Assembly (NCBI GenBank): GCA_937926105.1
Contig: CALANS010000211.1
Span: forward strand, 124,001-188,000
Source: an uncultured Actinomycetes bacterium
GTDB lineage: Bacteria > Actinomycetota > Actinomycetes > Mycobacteriales > Nakamurellaceae
Direction of reading: 5' to 3'
DNA: 64,000 nt
A program made the translations under genes and the position numbers. Every line of letters begins with the position of its first letter. The stretch's first letter is position 1. Below the pieces are notes generated by a model. It was not told where the DNA came from. It made no database searches and saw only the letters and a list, made by a program, of their open reading frames with translations. Of this stretch, positions 1 through 10,138 are shown piece by piece.

Positions 1-1904
1 CGGGCTGAGCCCGACCGGTCCAGGACCGCGGCGCTCCACGGGGGCAACGTCACCGAGGCGCCGTCACCGCCGACCTGCACACCGGTCCGCGTGGCCACCA
101 GGATCACGACCGACCCCGAGCCGGCCCGATCGGCTCCGGGCCGGGGGAGCGGAGCGGTGCGGGATTCGTCGGACACATTCACGGCGGTGACGATCCCGCC
201 GCGATCGACCACGATCCACCGCTGGGCGTCGTCGCAGACGGCGGACGTCCGGTCGAACCGGGGATCCGTCAGCTCCGGTCGGGAGCGGCGCAGCGCCACC
301 AGCTTCCGGTACAGCGCCATCATGTCCGCGTGGATCCCGGAGTCCAGTTCGGCCCAGTCCAGCCGGGACCTGACGAAGGTCTGCACGTCCTGCGGATCGG
401 GCACCACCGACGGATCCCAGCCGTGCCGGGCGAATTCCTCTAGCCGGGCCGCGGCCGTCGTCGCGCCGAGATCCGGCTCCGGGTGCGAGGTGAAGAACTG
501 CCAGGGCGTGGACGCTGCCCATTCCTCACCCATGAAGAGCATCGGAGTGAAGGGCCCGGTGAGCAGCAGTACCGCGAGGATCGCCAACTGCTCCGGGGTC
601 AGCTGCGCGGTGAGCCGGTCGCCGGCGGCCCGGTTGCCGATCTGGTCGTGATCCTGGCCGAAGGCCACCAGCCGCCAGGTCTCGGTGGTGCGGGTGTCGA
701 TGGGCCGGCCATGCACCCGGCCGCGGAAGCTGGAGAAGGTCCCGTCGTGGAAGTAGCCCTGTGTCAGCACCTTCGCGATCGCCGACATCGATCCGAAATC
801 GGCATAGTAGCCAGCTGTTTCGCCGGTCAGCGCGACGTGCAGCACGTGGTGGACATCGTCGTTCCAGGCGGCCGTCAGGCCGTAACCGCCGGCCGCTCGA
901 GGCGCGTAGAGCCGGGGATCGTTCAGATCCGATTCGGCGATCAGGCTCAACGGTCGTCGAAGGTGCGCCGACAGCGCGCTCACCTCGGCGGCCAGATCTT
1001 CCAGCAGGTGCACCGCGCGGGTGTCGGCGAGGGCGTGCACCGCGTCCAACCGCAGCCCGTCGACGTGATTGTCCCGCAGCCACATCAGGGCGTTGTCAAC
1101 GATGTAGCGGCGCACCTCGTCCGAGTCCGGGCCGTCCAGGTTCACGCTGGCACCCCAGGTATTCGCCCGGTCCTTGCGCAGGTACGGGCCGAACTCCGGG
1201 AGGTAGTTCCCGGATGGTCCGAGATGGTTGTACACCACGTCCTGCAGGACGCCCAGCCCGCGCGAGTGACAGGCATCCACGAACCGCTGGTAGGCCGCCG
1301 GTCCGCCGTAGGGCTCGTGCACGGCGTACCAGAGCACCCCGTCGTAGCCCCAGCCGCGGGTGCCGTTGAAGGCATTGACCGGCAGCAGTTCGACGAGGTC
1401 CACGCCCAGGTCCACCAGGTGGTCGAGCCGGGCGATGGCCGAGTCCAGGGTGCCGTCCGGGGTGAAGGTGCCGATATGCAGTTCGTAGATCACCGACCCG
1501 GCGAGTTGCCGTCCGGTCCAGGCGTCGTCGTTCCACTGGTGCGCGGTCGGGTCAAACGTCCGGGACGGGCGGTGTACCCCGTCGGGTTGCCGGCGGGACC
1601 GGGGGTCGGGCCGGACCGGGCCGCCGTCCAGGCGGAACCCATAGTCGAGTTCCCCGGGTGCTTCGACAGTGGTGGCCCACCACCCGCCGTCGCGGCGGTC
1701 CATCGGATGCTCGTCACCCCCCGGCCAGGCCCACTCCGGGCCTTCGTCACCGCCCGGCCAGGCCCTCTCCGGACCCTCGACACCCCCCGGCCGAGCAGTC
1801 TCCGATGCCCCGTCACCCCCGGACCCCGCGGACCGCAGGACCACCGTCACCGCCGATGACGTCGGCGCCCACACCCGGAACTCCCGTACCCCAGTCACCG
1901 TCAT
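1..1904 (-). CDS. treZ: Malto-oligosyltrehalose trehalohydrolase (3' end beyond window)
   Basis: TreZ releases free trehalose from maltooligosyl-trehalose, the last step of the cytoplasmic TreXYZ route. The protein opens [14 protein letters not shown], the usual N-terminal CBM48-like strand. It then shows GH13 motifs: [24 protein letters not shown] (nucleophile Asp), [11 protein letters not shown] (acid Glu) and [12 protein letters not shown]. An in-frame TAG sits just upstream, so the start is ATG 1904 or the adjacent GTG 1907. The frame stays open to base 1, where SAAVLDRSG suggests only the last few residues are missing. About 634 codons are visible, longer than a typical TreZ of about 580-600, partly because of an in-frame tandem repeat near residues 35-64. 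It is the last gene of the treX-treY-treZ operon, 125 bp after treY. Confidence 0.93.
   Translation of the reverse strand, partial: MTVTGVREFRVWAPTSSAVTVVLRSAGSGGDGASETARPGGVEGPERAWPGGDEGPEWAWPGGDEHPMDRRDGGWWATTVEAPGELDYGFRLDGGPVRPDPRSRRQPDGVHRPSRTFDPTAHQWNDDAWTGRQLAGSVIYELHIGTFTPDGTLDSAIARLDHLVDLGVDLVELLPVNAFNGTRGWGYDGVLWYAVHEPYGGPAAYQRFVDACHSRGLGVLQDVVYNHLGPSGNYLPEFGPYLRKDRANTWGASVNLDGPDSDEVRRYIVDNALMWLRDNHVDGLRLDAVHALADTRAVHLLEDLAAEVSALSAHLRRPLSLIAESDLNDPRLYAPRAAGGYGLTAAWNDDVHHVLHVALTGETAGYYADFGSMSAIAKVLTQGYFHDGTFSSFRGRVHGRPIDTRTTETWRLVAFGQDHDQIGNRAAGDRLTAQLTPEQLAILAVLLLTGPFTPMLFMGEEWAASTPWQFFTSHPEPDLGATTAAARLEEFARHGWDPSVVPDPQDVQTFVRSRLDWAELDSGIHADMMALYRKLVALRRSRPELTDPRFDRTSAVCDDAQRWIVVDRGGIVTAVNVSDESRTAPLPRPGADRAGSGSVVILVATRTGVQVGGDGASVTLPPWSAAVLDRSGSA
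1713..1811 (-). repeat. 33-bp tandem repeat (three copies) inside treZ
   Basis: Three consecutive 33-bp units start at 1713, 1746 and 1779; the third is diverged. On the minus strand they encode two near copies of an 11-residue Gly/Pro/Trp-rich unit (for example [11 protein letters not shown]) between the first beta-strand of TreZ and the conserved DGGWW segment. Because 33 is a multiple of three, copy-number change would keep the frame. The segment probably forms a surface loop in the N-terminal domain. Confidence 0.85.
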
Positions 1905-2029
1905 CACCTACCCATTCCGCATGGATCACAGTGCCCCGTATGCCTGAAGTTCGCCCCATCAGGCTCACCAGTCCCAAAGGCGCCACGATCATGCATGCCA
2001 GGCAAGATGATCCACGCGGGGCCATGCGC

Positions 2030-4486
2030 TCAGGACGAGCGGGTCAGCAGGGCGACCGGGTAGCGGTCCAGGACGCCGGCCACCCGGACTCCGATGGAGC
2101 CCGTCGCCCCGGACGGGGCGCTGACGGAGCCCCGCGCGGCGCCCAGCTCCGGGATCGAGCGCCCGGTCAGGAGGTCCGTCCACCCGGCGCCGGGCAACTG
2201 GACCACGGTGTCTGCCCAGCCACCGCCGGCGGCCAGCCCGACCGGCAGCCGGGTCGCCAGCGTGATGGCCCCGCCCCGATCGAAGGCCACCAGGTGGTCG
2301 GCCGCCGTACCGGACGCCGCCACCGGCCGGTATGTGGTGAACAGCGCCGGCCGATCTCGGCGAGCGCGCAGCGCGCGGGAGGTGACCAGCAGCTTCGCCG
2401 CGCCGGACCCGTCGACGGGCGGCAGCCAGCCGCCGTCCAGCCGGTCCAGCAGTTCGGCGGCACCCCGGGCGACCAGCGGGTCGAAGGGTCGGCGGTTGTC
2501 CGGGTCGACCAGCGAGTTCTGCCACAGCTCGGTGCCCCGGTACACGTCCGGCACGCCGGGCAGGGTGAGCTGGATGAGCTTGGCGGACAACGAGTTGGAC
2601 CACCCGAAGGGCCGGATCCGGTCGGCGAAGGCAGCGAACTCCCGGGCGGTGACGGGGTCGTCGTAGCAGGCATCCACCAGGGCGTGCAGGCGTGCCTCGA
2701 ATGCCGCGTCGGGGTCCGTCCAGCCGGTGGAATTGCCCGCCTCGCGGGCGGCCTTCTCGGCGTATCCGTGCAGCCGGTCCCGTTCGATGGGCCAGCAGCC
2801 GACCGCGGTCTGCAGCAGCAGGTTGCCGAGCACCCGGTCCGGGAAGCCCGACGCCGCGGTAGCCACTTGCCCGGTCTCGCCGGGCAAGTACAAGGGCCGG
2901 TCCAACCACCGCGTCACGGCCGACGCCCAGTCGCCGGGTACCTCAGACAGCACATCGATCCGGGCGCGCACGTCCTCGCCGCGCTTGGTGTCGTGGGTGG
3001 ACAGCGTCGTCATGCCGTCGGGCCAGGTCGCCATCCGGCGCAGCTGCGCGGCATGGAACTCCTCGGAGGACACCGCGAAGACGGAGGGGTCGCCGCCGAC
3101 CTCGGTCAGCGAGGTCAGGCGTGGATAGCGGTAGAAGGCGCAGTCCTCGACGCCCTTGGCCATCACGGAGCCGGACGTCTGTACCAGGCGCGTCGCGAAC
3201 TCGCTGCCGGGCACCCCGGCGGCTGCCCGGACCGCATCCAGTGCGGCCGCCAGGTCCGGCCGGTGGCGTCGGGCGAGTGCCGCTGCGCGGCTGCGTACGG
3301 CGGCACCGGAGCCCGCATAGGTTCGATAGACCGGAAACCACGCGAGCAGCTCCGCGATGGCGTCCGCGACGACCTCGTCCTCCGGTCGCATGCTCGGGTC
3401 GTCGGCCGGCCGGGGAGCGCCCGGTTCGGGGGTGCAGCCGGCCAGGAATACCCGAGCGAGGCGGCGCACCTCGGAGCCGAGGATGCCGTCGGCGACCGCA
3501 CGCTTGGTGGTGTGCACCAGATCCGGCCACGAGCACGCCGATCCCCGCAGCGACGCGTCGAGGCCATCGAGCGCCGGCTGCCCAGCGGGGTCCACCAGCA
3601 ACCGATCGATCAGCGCCAGCGTGTCGTAGCCGGTGGTGCCGGCGCACGCCCAGTCGGCGGGCAGCTCCTCGCCGGGTTCCAGGATCTTCTCCACCACGGT
3701 GTACCGGCCCTCGGCCATCGAAGCCACGTCCCGCAGGTAGCCACCGGGATCGGCCAGCCCGTCGGGATGATCAACCCGCAACCCGTCCACCCAGCCGGCC
3801 GCCATCCAGTGGACGATCTCGGTGTGCGAGGCGTGCAGCACCTCGGGGCGCTCGACCCGGATCCCGGCCAGCGTGCTGACCGCGAAGAACCGCCGGTAGT
3901 TCAGGTCGGTGTCGGCCCGCCGGAATCCGATCAGCTCGTAATGCTGGCGGTCGTGCACCTCGCGCGGCGCGCCGCCCAGCGTGCCCTCGGCGAGCGGGAA
4001 GGCGTGCTCGTAGTAGTGCAGCCGCCCGTCCCGAACCTGCAGGGCGTCCAGTTCGCCGGGCCGGTCTCCGAGGACCGGGATCCGGACCCGGCCGCCGCTG
4101 GCCGCCCAGTCGATGTCGAACGCCGCCGCGTGCACCGACTCACGGCCGCGCGCCAGCACGTCCCACCACCACACCGACACCTCCGGCGTGGCGACGCCAA
4201 CGTGGTTGGGCACGATGTCGACCAGCACCCCGAGCCCAGCGCCGTGCGCGGCCTCCGCCAGCGACGCCAGGCCTGCCCGGCCGCCGCGGGGCTCGTCGGT
4301 GCGGGAGTGGTCCACCACGTCGTAGCCGTGATCGGAGCCCGGCTCGGCCTGCAGCAGGGGAGAGCAGTACACCCAGTCCGCCCCGATCCGGCGCAGGTAC
4401 CCCACCATCCGGGCGGCATCGTGCAGGGTGAACGCCGCGTTGATCTGCAGCCGGTAGGTGGACCGTGGCGTCGCCGACCCCGTCAC
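2030..4486 (-). CDS. treY: (1->4)-alpha-D-glucan 1-alpha-D-glucosylmutase (maltooligosyl trehalose synthase)
   Basis: TreY is an intramolecular transglucosidase that turns the reducing end of an alpha-1,4-glucan into an alpha,alpha-1,1 linkage, giving maltooligosyl-trehalose for TreZ. The 818-residue protein starts with STYRLQINAAFTL and shows GADWVYCSPLL, DIVPNHVG, the nucleophile motif DGLRVDHPDGLADP and VVEKILEPGEELP with the acid/base Glu. The C-terminal part has GVPDVYRGTELW and the usual LVDPDNRRP stretch. Length is in the family range. It starts 5 bp after the treX stop, so the two are co-transcribed and probably translationally linked. Confidence 0.96.
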   Translation of the reverse strand: MTGSATPRSTYRLQINAAFTLHDAARMVGYLRRIGADWVYCSPLLQAEPGSDHGYDVVDHSRTDEPRGGRAGLASLAEAAHGAGLGVLVDIVPNHVGVATPEVSVWWWDVLARGRESVHAAAFDIDWAASGGRVRIPVLGDRPGELDALQVRDGRLHYYEHAFPLAEGTLGGAPREVHDRQHYELIGFRRADTDLNYRRFFAVSTLAGIRVERPEVLHASHTEIVHWMAAGWVDGLRVDHPDGLADPGGYLRDVASMAEGRYTVVEKILEPGEELPADWACAGTTGYDTLALIDRLLVDPAGQPALDGLDASLRGSACSWPDLVHTTKRAVADGILGSEVRRLARVFLAGCTPEPGAPRPADDPSMRPEDEVVADAIAELLAWFPVYRTYAGSGAAVRSRAAALARRHRPDLAAALDAVRAAAGVPGSEFATRLVQTSGSVMAKGVEDCAFYRYPRLTSLTEVGGDPSVFAVSSEEFHAAQLRRMATWPDGMTTLSTHDTKRGEDVRARIDVLSEVPGDWASAVTRWLDRPLYLPGETGQVATAASGFPDRVLGNLLLQTAVGCWPIERDRLHGYAEKAAREAGNSTGWTDPDAAFEARLHALVDACYDDPVTAREFAAFADRIRPFGWSNSLSAKLIQLTLPGVPDVYRGTELWQNSLVDPDNRRPFDPLVARGAAELLDRLDGGWLPPVDGSGAAKLLVTSRALRARRDRPALFTTYRPVAASGTAADHLVAFDRGGAITLATRLPVGLAAGGGWADTVVQLPGAGWTDLLTGRSIPELGAARGSVSAPSGATGSIGVRVAGVLDRYPVALLTRSS

Positions 4487-4491
4487 CGCCC

Positions 4492-6723
4492 CTACCGTCC
4501 GGCCCCGAAGCCACCCACCACCGGGATGCCGGCCGTCACCGGTCCACTGACCTCCGGAACCGCCGCAGCGGGGGCCACCGCCGGGGCGTCCGGCGGGGTG
4601 CCGTCGGTGCCCATGAGTACCACGGTGCCGCGGGCGGTCACCGTCACCGATCCGCCCGCGGGCAGCGCAGCGCCGTCACCGCGGATGCCGGAGGTGTCGA
4701 TCACCACCTGCCAGGCCGGGCCGAACTCGTCCGGCGGCAGCGCGAACTCCAGGTCCGCATCGTGCGCGTTGATCAGCAGCAGGAACGAGTCGTCCACCAC
4801 CGGCCGGCCGCGCTCGTCGGTGCCCCGGATGCCGTTGCCGTTCAGGTACACCGCCACCGACCGGCCGAACCCGGCGTCCCAGTCCTGCTGCGTCATCACC
4901 TCGCCAGACGGGGTCATCCAGACAATGTCCGGCAGCGGCTCCCCCTCGCCGCGCGCGACCGGGCGGCCGTCGAAGAACCGCCGGCGCCGGAACGTGGGAT
5001 GCTGCCGACGCAGCCGGGCCACGGCGGCGGTGAACTCCAGCAGCGCGGTATCGGCGTGCTCCCAGTCGATCCAGGTGAGCGGAGAGTCCTGGCAGTAGGC
5101 ATTGTTGTTGCCCTGCTGGGTGCGCCCGAGCTCGTCCCCGTGCGCGATCATGGGCACGCCCTGGCTCAGCAGCAGGGTGGTCAGGAAGTTGCGTTGCTGC
5201 CGGGCCCGCAGCACCAGCACGGCCTCGTCGTCGGTCGGGCCTTCCACGCCGCAGTTCCACGATCGGTTGTCCGATGCGCCGTCTCGGCCGTCCTCCCCGT
5301 TGGCCTCGTTGTGCTTGTCGTTGTAGGAGACCAGGTCGGCCAGGGTGAAGCCGTCGTGGGCGGTGACGAAATTGATCGAGGCGACCGGTCGCCGGCCGGA
5401 TTCCTCGTACAGGTCGGCGGAACCGGTCAGCCGGGCGGCGAACTCGCCCAGGGTCGCCGGCTCGCCGCGCCAGAAGTCCCGCACGGTGTCCCGGTACTTC
5501 CCGTTCCACTCGGTCCAGCGTGGCGGGAAGTTTCCCACCTGGTAGCCGCCGGGTCCGATGTCCCACGGCTCGGCGATCAGCTTGACCTGGCTGACCACCG
5601 GATCCTGCTGCACCAGCTCGAAGAAGCTGGACAGCCGGTCCACGTCGTAGAACTCCCGGGCCAACGTGGCCGCCAGGTCGAAGCGGAACCCGTCGACATG
5701 CATCTCGGTGATCCAGTACCGCAGCGAGTCCATGATCAGCTGCAGGGCGTGCGGGGAGCGAGCATTGAGCGAGTTGCCGGTGCCGGTGTAGTCCATGTAA
5801 TAGCGCGGGTCGTCGTCCACCAGCCGGTAGTAGGCGGGGTTGTCGATGCCTTTGAACGACAGCGTCGGGCCGAGCTCATTGCCCTCGGCGGTGTGGTTGT
5901 AGACCACGTCCAGGATGACCTCGATGCCCGCGGCGTGCAGCGCCTTGACCATCGTCTTGAACTCCTGCACCTGCCCGCCGAGCGTGCCGGCCGCCGAGTA
6001 CGCGTGGTGCGGGGCGAAGAAGCCGATGGTGTTGTAGCCCCAGTAGTTGGACAGGCCACGGTCGCGCAGGTGCGAGTCCTGCACAAACTGGTGCACCGGC
6101 ATCAGTTCCAGGGCGGTGACGCCGATCCGGGACAGGTGCTCGATGATCGCCGGGTGGGCCAGGCCGGCGTAGCTGCCGCGAACATCCTCGGGCAGATCCG
6201 GGTGCGCCGCCGTCATCCCCTTCACGTGCGCCTCGTAGATGACGGTGTCGTGGTACATGGTGCGCGGCCGGGACTCGTCGGACCAGTCGAAGTAGGGGTT
6301 GATGACCACTGCCTTGGCCATGTGCGCAGCCGAGTCGGCCTCATCCCGCCGGGTGGGATCGTTGGCCGCGTCGGCGTCGCCCAGGGGGTAGCCGAACAGT
6401 GACGGGTCCCAGTCGATGTCGCCGTCCACGGCCTTGGCGTACGGGTCCAGCAGCAGCTTCGCCGGGTTGCAGCGCAACCCTCGGGCGGGGTCGTACGGGC
6501 CGTGCACCCGGTACCCGTAGCGCTGGCCGGGTTGGATGGACGGCAGGTAGCAGTGCCAGACGTACCCGTCCTGTTCGGGCAGCCTGATCCGGGTTTCGGC
6601 GCCCGCCTCGTCGAACAGGCACAGCTCGACGGACTCTGCGACCTCGCTGAACAGCGAGAAGTTGGTGCCCGACCCGTCGTAGGTGGCTCCCAGGGGGTAG
6701 GCGTTGCCTGGCCAGATCTCCAT
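4492..6723 (-). CDS. glgX: Glycogen debranching enzyme GlgX/TreX
   Basis: This isoamylase-type GH13 enzyme hydrolyses alpha-1,6 branches of glycogen or limit dextrins, supplying linear maltodextrins to TreY. The 743-residue protein has an N-terminal CBM48 region (PLGATYDGSGTNFSLFSE) and then DVVYNHTAEGN, DGFRFDLAATLA (nucleophile), LIAEPWDIGPGGYQVG (acid/base Glu) and NFVTAHDGFTL (transition-state Asp). It also carries QGNNNAYCQDSPLTWIDW, typical of GlgX/TreX. It is the first gene of the minus-strand trehalose operon. The start ATG at 6723 leads directly into MEIWPGNAYPLG, the usual N-terminus. The 130 bp to divergent uvrC must hold both promoters. Confidence 0.96.
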   Translation of the reverse strand: MEIWPGNAYPLGATYDGSGTNFSLFSEVAESVELCLFDEAGAETRIRLPEQDGYVWHCYLPSIQPGQRYGYRVHGPYDPARGLRCNPAKLLLDPYAKAVDGDIDWDPSLFGYPLGDADAANDPTRRDEADSAAHMAKAVVINPYFDWSDESRPRTMYHDTVIYEAHVKGMTAAHPDLPEDVRGSYAGLAHPAIIEHLSRIGVTALELMPVHQFVQDSHLRDRGLSNYWGYNTIGFFAPHHAYSAAGTLGGQVQEFKTMVKALHAAGIEVILDVVYNHTAEGNELGPTLSFKGIDNPAYYRLVDDDPRYYMDYTGTGNSLNARSPHALQLIMDSLRYWITEMHVDGFRFDLAATLAREFYDVDRLSSFFELVQQDPVVSQVKLIAEPWDIGPGGYQVGNFPPRWTEWNGKYRDTVRDFWRGEPATLGEFAARLTGSADLYEESGRRPVASINFVTAHDGFTLADLVSYNDKHNEANGEDGRDGASDNRSWNCGVEGPTDDEAVLVLRARQQRNFLTTLLLSQGVPMIAHGDELGRTQQGNNNAYCQDSPLTWIDWEHADTALLEFTAAVARLRRQHPTFRRRRFFDGRPVARGEGEPLPDIVWMTPSGEVMTQQDWDAGFGRSVAVYLNGNGIRGTDERGRPVVDDSFLLLINAHDADLEFALPPDEFGPAWQVVIDTSGIRGDGAALPAGGSVTVTARGTVVLMGTDGTPPDAPAVAPAAAVPEVSGPVTAGIPVVGGFGAGR

Positions 6724-6853
6724 CGATGCTCCCGTCGGTGCCGCCCCGGGGCATCAGCCGCGGGCCTTCCGAGGGTAATGCGTCCCGCAGAGCGGTCGGT
6801 GGGACGAGTGCATGGCCCGGGCACCGTCACCGCCCTGAACTACCCTCGACGAC

Positions 6854-9115
6854 GTGTCCGACCCGACCACCTACCGACCCGCCCCGGGCACCATCCCGGA
6901 ATCGCCCGGGGTCTACAAATTCCGCGATCCGGACGGCCGGGTGATCTACGTCGGCAAGGCTAAAAGCCTGCGGCAACGGTTGAACTCCTACTTCGCCGAC
7001 GTGGCCGGGCTGCACCCGCGCACCGCCCAGATGGTCACCACCGCCGGGTCGGTGGAGTGGACGGTCGTGTCGACCGAGGTCGAGGCGCTGCAGCTGGAGT
7101 ACAACTGGATCAAGGAGTTCGACCCGCGGTTCAACGTCCGATATAAGGACGACAAGTCCTATCCCGAGCTGGCGGTGACGGTGGGGGAGCAGTTCCCCCG
7201 GCTGCAGGTGATGCGGGGCCCGCACCGCAAGGGCGTACGGTATTTCGGCCCGTACGCACACGCCTGGGCGATCCGCGAGATGCTGGATCTGCTGTTGCGC
7301 GTGTTCCCGGCGCGCACCTGCTCGGCCGGCGTGTTCAAGCGCAGCGCGCAGATCGGCCGGCCCTGCCTGCTGGGCTACATCGGCAAATGCTCCGCGCCCT
7401 GCGTGGGGCGGGTCAGCGAGGCCGAGCACCGAGAGATCGTGGAAGGATTCTGCGATTTCATGTCCGGCAGGGCGGACCCGCTGATCCGCCGGCTGGAACG
7501 AGAGATGGCGGCGGCCGCCGGCGACCTGGACTTCGAACGGGCCGCCCGGTTGCGGGACGATCTGTCGGCGGTGCGCCGAGCGGTGGAGAAGCAGGCGGTG
7601 GTGTTGGGCGGCGGCACCGACGCGGACGTGATCGGCATCTCCGGCGACGACCTGCAGGCCGCGGTGCAGGTGTTCCACGTGCGGGGCGGCCGGGTGCGCG
7701 GCCAGCGCGGCTGGATCGTGGACATCGATGCGGACACGGCCGCCGACAGCGCCAGTGATGCCGCCGAGGATCAGGCGGGCGCCGAGGATCAGCCCGGCCC
7801 CAGCGATTCTGTTGAAACCTCGCACCGTACCGAAACCCAGCATTCCGCCGAAACACCGGATTCCACCGAGGCCCCGGGGTCGGGCGCGGCACCGCATTCC
7901 ACCGACTCATCCGATTCCGCGGACCAGCGTCGCGCGGCCGCCCTGGTCGGCACGTTCCTGCTGCAGTTCTACGGGGGCCGCGCGGCCGACGACGGGGCCA
8001 CCGCCGTGCCCAGGGAAATCCTGGTGCCCGCGCTGCCCGCCCAGTCCGACGACGTGGCCGACTGGTTGACCGGCCTGCGCGGATCCACCGTGTCCCTGCG
8101 GGTCCCCAAGCGCGGGGACAAGCGCGCCCTGGCCGAGACGGTCACCCGCAATGCCGCCGAGGCGCTGGCCCAGCACCGGCTCAAGCGGGCCTCCGACCTG
8201 ACCGCGCGGTCCGCCTCGCTCAGCGAACTGGCGGCCACCCTGGGCATGGATGCCGCGCCGCTGCGCATCGAGTGCATCGACATCTCTCACGTGCAGGGCA
8301 CCAACGTGGTGGCGTCGCTGGTCGTCTTCGAGGACGCGCTGGCCAAACGCAGCGACTACCGCCGCTTCGCCATTCGCGAACACCCCGGCGACGACGTCGC
8401 CTCCATCGCCGAGGTGGTGCGGCGCCGGTTCTCCCACCAGGGGCATCCTGCGGGCCCGCTCGGCGAGGGCGACGGGGCCGAAATCCCCACGGCTTCGTCG
8501 CCTCCGGACGCCGACCACCCGCACACCGACCAACCAGACACCGGCCACCCAGAGGCCGACCACCCGCTGGGCGGTGGCGGTGCCGCGGGGACGGTACCCC
8601 GGGCCGGCGAGGATCCCGCCGCCGGGCCTCGCCCGGGCATCGACCCGCTGACCGGGCGGCCGCGCCGGTTTGCGTACCCACCGCAACTGCTGGTGGTGGA
8701 CGGCGGAGCGCCCCAGGTCAACGCCGCCGCCGCCGTGCTGACCGATCTGGGCATCGCCGACATCACCGTCTGTGGCCTGGCCAAGCGACTGGAGGAGGTG
8801 TGGATGCCCGGCCAGGATGACCCGGTGATCTTTCCGCGCACCAGCGAGGCGCTCTACCTGTTGCAGCGGCTGCGGGACGAGGCGCACCGGTTCGCGATCA
8901 CCTACCACCGGTCGAAGCGGTCCAAGTCCATGGTGACCTCGGCACTGGACGACGTCCCGGGGCTGGGCAAGGTGCGGCGTACCGCACTGCTCAAGCACTT
9001 CGGCTCGGTGACCAAGCTGCGCGCGGCCAGCGCCGAGCAGATCGCCGAGGTCCCCGGTGTCGGCCCGGCCACGGCATCCGCCATCGTTGCGACGCTCGCC
9101 CGCCGGCCTCGCTGA
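6854..9115 (+). CDS. uvrC: UvrABC system protein C (excinuclease subunit)
   Basis: UvrC makes the dual incisions of nucleotide excision repair. Residues about 15-95 form the GIY-YIG nuclease ([20 protein letters not shown]). A UVR motif follows near 212-243, then the RNase H-like 5'-incision domain ([21 protein letters not shown] and [16 protein letters not shown]) and C-terminal HhH motifs ([36 protein letters not shown]). At 753 residues it is clearly longer than the common 600-650. The excess is an acidic Ser/Thr/Asp/Glu-rich insert at about 295-358 and a second low-complexity insert at about 530-600. GTG 6854 is preceded at 7 bp by TACCCT, which would suit a leaderless transcript. Confidence 0.97.
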   Translation: MSDPTTYRPAPGTIPESPGVYKFRDPDGRVIYVGKAKSLRQRLNSYFADVAGLHPRTAQMVTTAGSVEWTVVSTEVEALQLEYNWIKEFDPRFNVRYKDDKSYPELAVTVGEQFPRLQVMRGPHRKGVRYFGPYAHAWAIREMLDLLLRVFPARTCSAGVFKRSAQIGRPCLLGYIGKCSAPCVGRVSEAEHREIVEGFCDFMSGRADPLIRRLEREMAAAAGDLDFERAARLRDDLSAVRRAVEKQAVVLGGGTDADVIGISGDDLQAAVQVFHVRGGRVRGQRGWIVDIDADTAADSASDAAEDQAGAEDQPGPSDSVETSHRTETQHSAETPDSTEAPGSGAAPHSTDSSDSADQRRAAALVGTFLLQFYGGRAADDGATAVPREILVPALPAQSDDVADWLTGLRGSTVSLRVPKRGDKRALAETVTRNAAEALAQHRLKRASDLTARSASLSELAATLGMDAAPLRIECIDISHVQGTNVVASLVVFEDALAKRSDYRRFAIREHPGDDVASIAEVVRRRFSHQGHPAGPLGEGDGAEIPTASSPPDADHPHTDQPDTGHPEADHPLGGGGAAGTVPRAGEDPAAGPRPGIDPLTGRPRRFAYPPQLLVVDGGAPQVNAAAAVLTDLGIADITVCGLAKRLEEVWMPGQDDPVIFPRTSEALYLLQRLRDEAHRFAITYHRSKRSKSMVTSALDDVPGLGKVRRTALLKHFGSVTKLRAASAEQIAEVPGVGPATASAIVATLARRPR

Positions 9116-9216
9116 GCGACCGGCCCCGGCTGGCGCCGACACCGAGGCGACAATCCGTGCGGCGCACCGATTATCCGCCGGCGGGTAGCGCGAGCGGCCG
9201 GTCTGCTGGCAGGATC

Positions 9217-10131
9217 ATGCCGGTGAGTCCCGATTCGATCCCCGACCCCGCCGCCGGGCCCGCCGAGACACCCAATGGGATCGAAGTCGCAGTGGTCTCG
9301 GGCCTGTCCGGCGCCGGCCGATCCACCGCCGCGAAGTACCTGGAGGACCTCGGCTGGTTCGTGGTGGACAACCTTCCCGCGGAGCTCATCGGGACCATGG
9401 TCGATCTCGGGGCGCGCTCCGGCGGGGCCGTCAATCGAATCGCGGTCGTGCTCGATGTCCGATCCCGGGTGTTCACCGCCGATCTGGCGGGAGTGATCAA
9501 GGGCCTGGACGCGCGCGGCTACCGCCCGCGGGTGCTGTTCCTGGACGCCACGGACGCCGCCCTGATCCGACGCTACGAGGCGAACCGGCGAGCGCATCCA
9601 CTGCAGGGCGAGGGCCGGCTGTCCGACGGCCTGGCCGCCGAGCGCGAGCTGCTCGGCCCGCTGCGCGACGAGGCCGACTTGGTGATCGACACCAGCGAGC
9701 TGTCCGTGCACGAGCTGCGGGCCCGGCTGGCAGAGGCCTTCCCGCAGGCCCGCGCGGCGGCCACCATGACGATCCTGTCCTTCGGCTACAAGTACGGGTT
9801 GCCGCTGGACGCGGATCTGGTGGTGGATATGCGGTTTCTTCCGAACCCGTTTTGGGTGCCGGACCTGCGGCCGCTGGACGGCACCGACCGCGCGGTGGCC
9901 GAGTACGTGCTGTCCCAGCCGGGCGCGCGGGAGTTCATCGAGGGCTACCTGGAGTTGCTCGACCTCGCGGGCGCCGGGTACCGGCGGGAGGGCAAGCGGT
10001 ACCTCACGGTCGCCGTCGGATGCACCGGCGGCAAGCACCGCAGCGTCGCCGTCGCCGAGGAGTTGGGGCGCCGGCTCGCCGAGCGCGGGCTGGCCGTACA
10101 GGTGGCCCATCGGGACCTGGGCCGCGAGTGA
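9217..10131 (+). CDS. rapZ: RapZ/YvcJ family nucleotide-binding protein (RNase adapter type)
   Basis: The family binds ATP/GTP; in E. coli RapZ steers glmZ sRNA decay, while in actinobacteria the role is not settled. The P-loop is GLSGAGRST with Arg in place of the usual Lys, as I recall for actinobacterial members. It is followed by YLEDLGWFVVDNLP. The C-terminal half has FGYKYGLPLDADLVVDMRFLPNPFW and VAVGCTGGKHRSVAVAEELG, the conserved RapZ signature. I chose ATG 9217 because the family start lies close to the P-loop; an upstream in-frame start at 9157 is possible. It is followed 7 bp later by yvcK, forming the conserved uvrC-rapZ-yvcK-whiA cluster. Confidence 0.93.
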   Translation: MPVSPDSIPDPAAGPAETPNGIEVAVVSGLSGAGRSTAAKYLEDLGWFVVDNLPAELIGTMVDLGARSGGAVNRIAVVLDVRSRVFTADLAGVIKGLDARGYRPRVLFLDATDAALIRRYEANRRAHPLQGEGRLSDGLAAERELLGPLRDEADLVIDTSELSVHELRARLAEAFPQARAAATMTILSFGYKYGLPLDADLVVDMRFLPNPFWVPDLRPLDGTDRAVAEYVLSQPGAREFIEGYLELLDLAGAGYRREGKRYLTVAVGCTGGKHRSVAVAEELGRRLAERGLAVQVAHRDLGRE

Positions 10132-10138
10132 CCCTCGA

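Noticed and set aside
1740..1815. Apparent frame break near the treZ start
   Set aside because: On recount the G-run of each 33-bp unit keeps the frame; the N-terminal FRVWAP strand and the DGGWW segment are in one uninterrupted frame.
1658..5098. Plus-strand open frame of 1146 codons opposite treZ, treY and treX
   Set aside because: Arg/Pro/Gly-rich composition without motifs; it is the antisense shadow of GC-rich genes with clear GH13 signatures.
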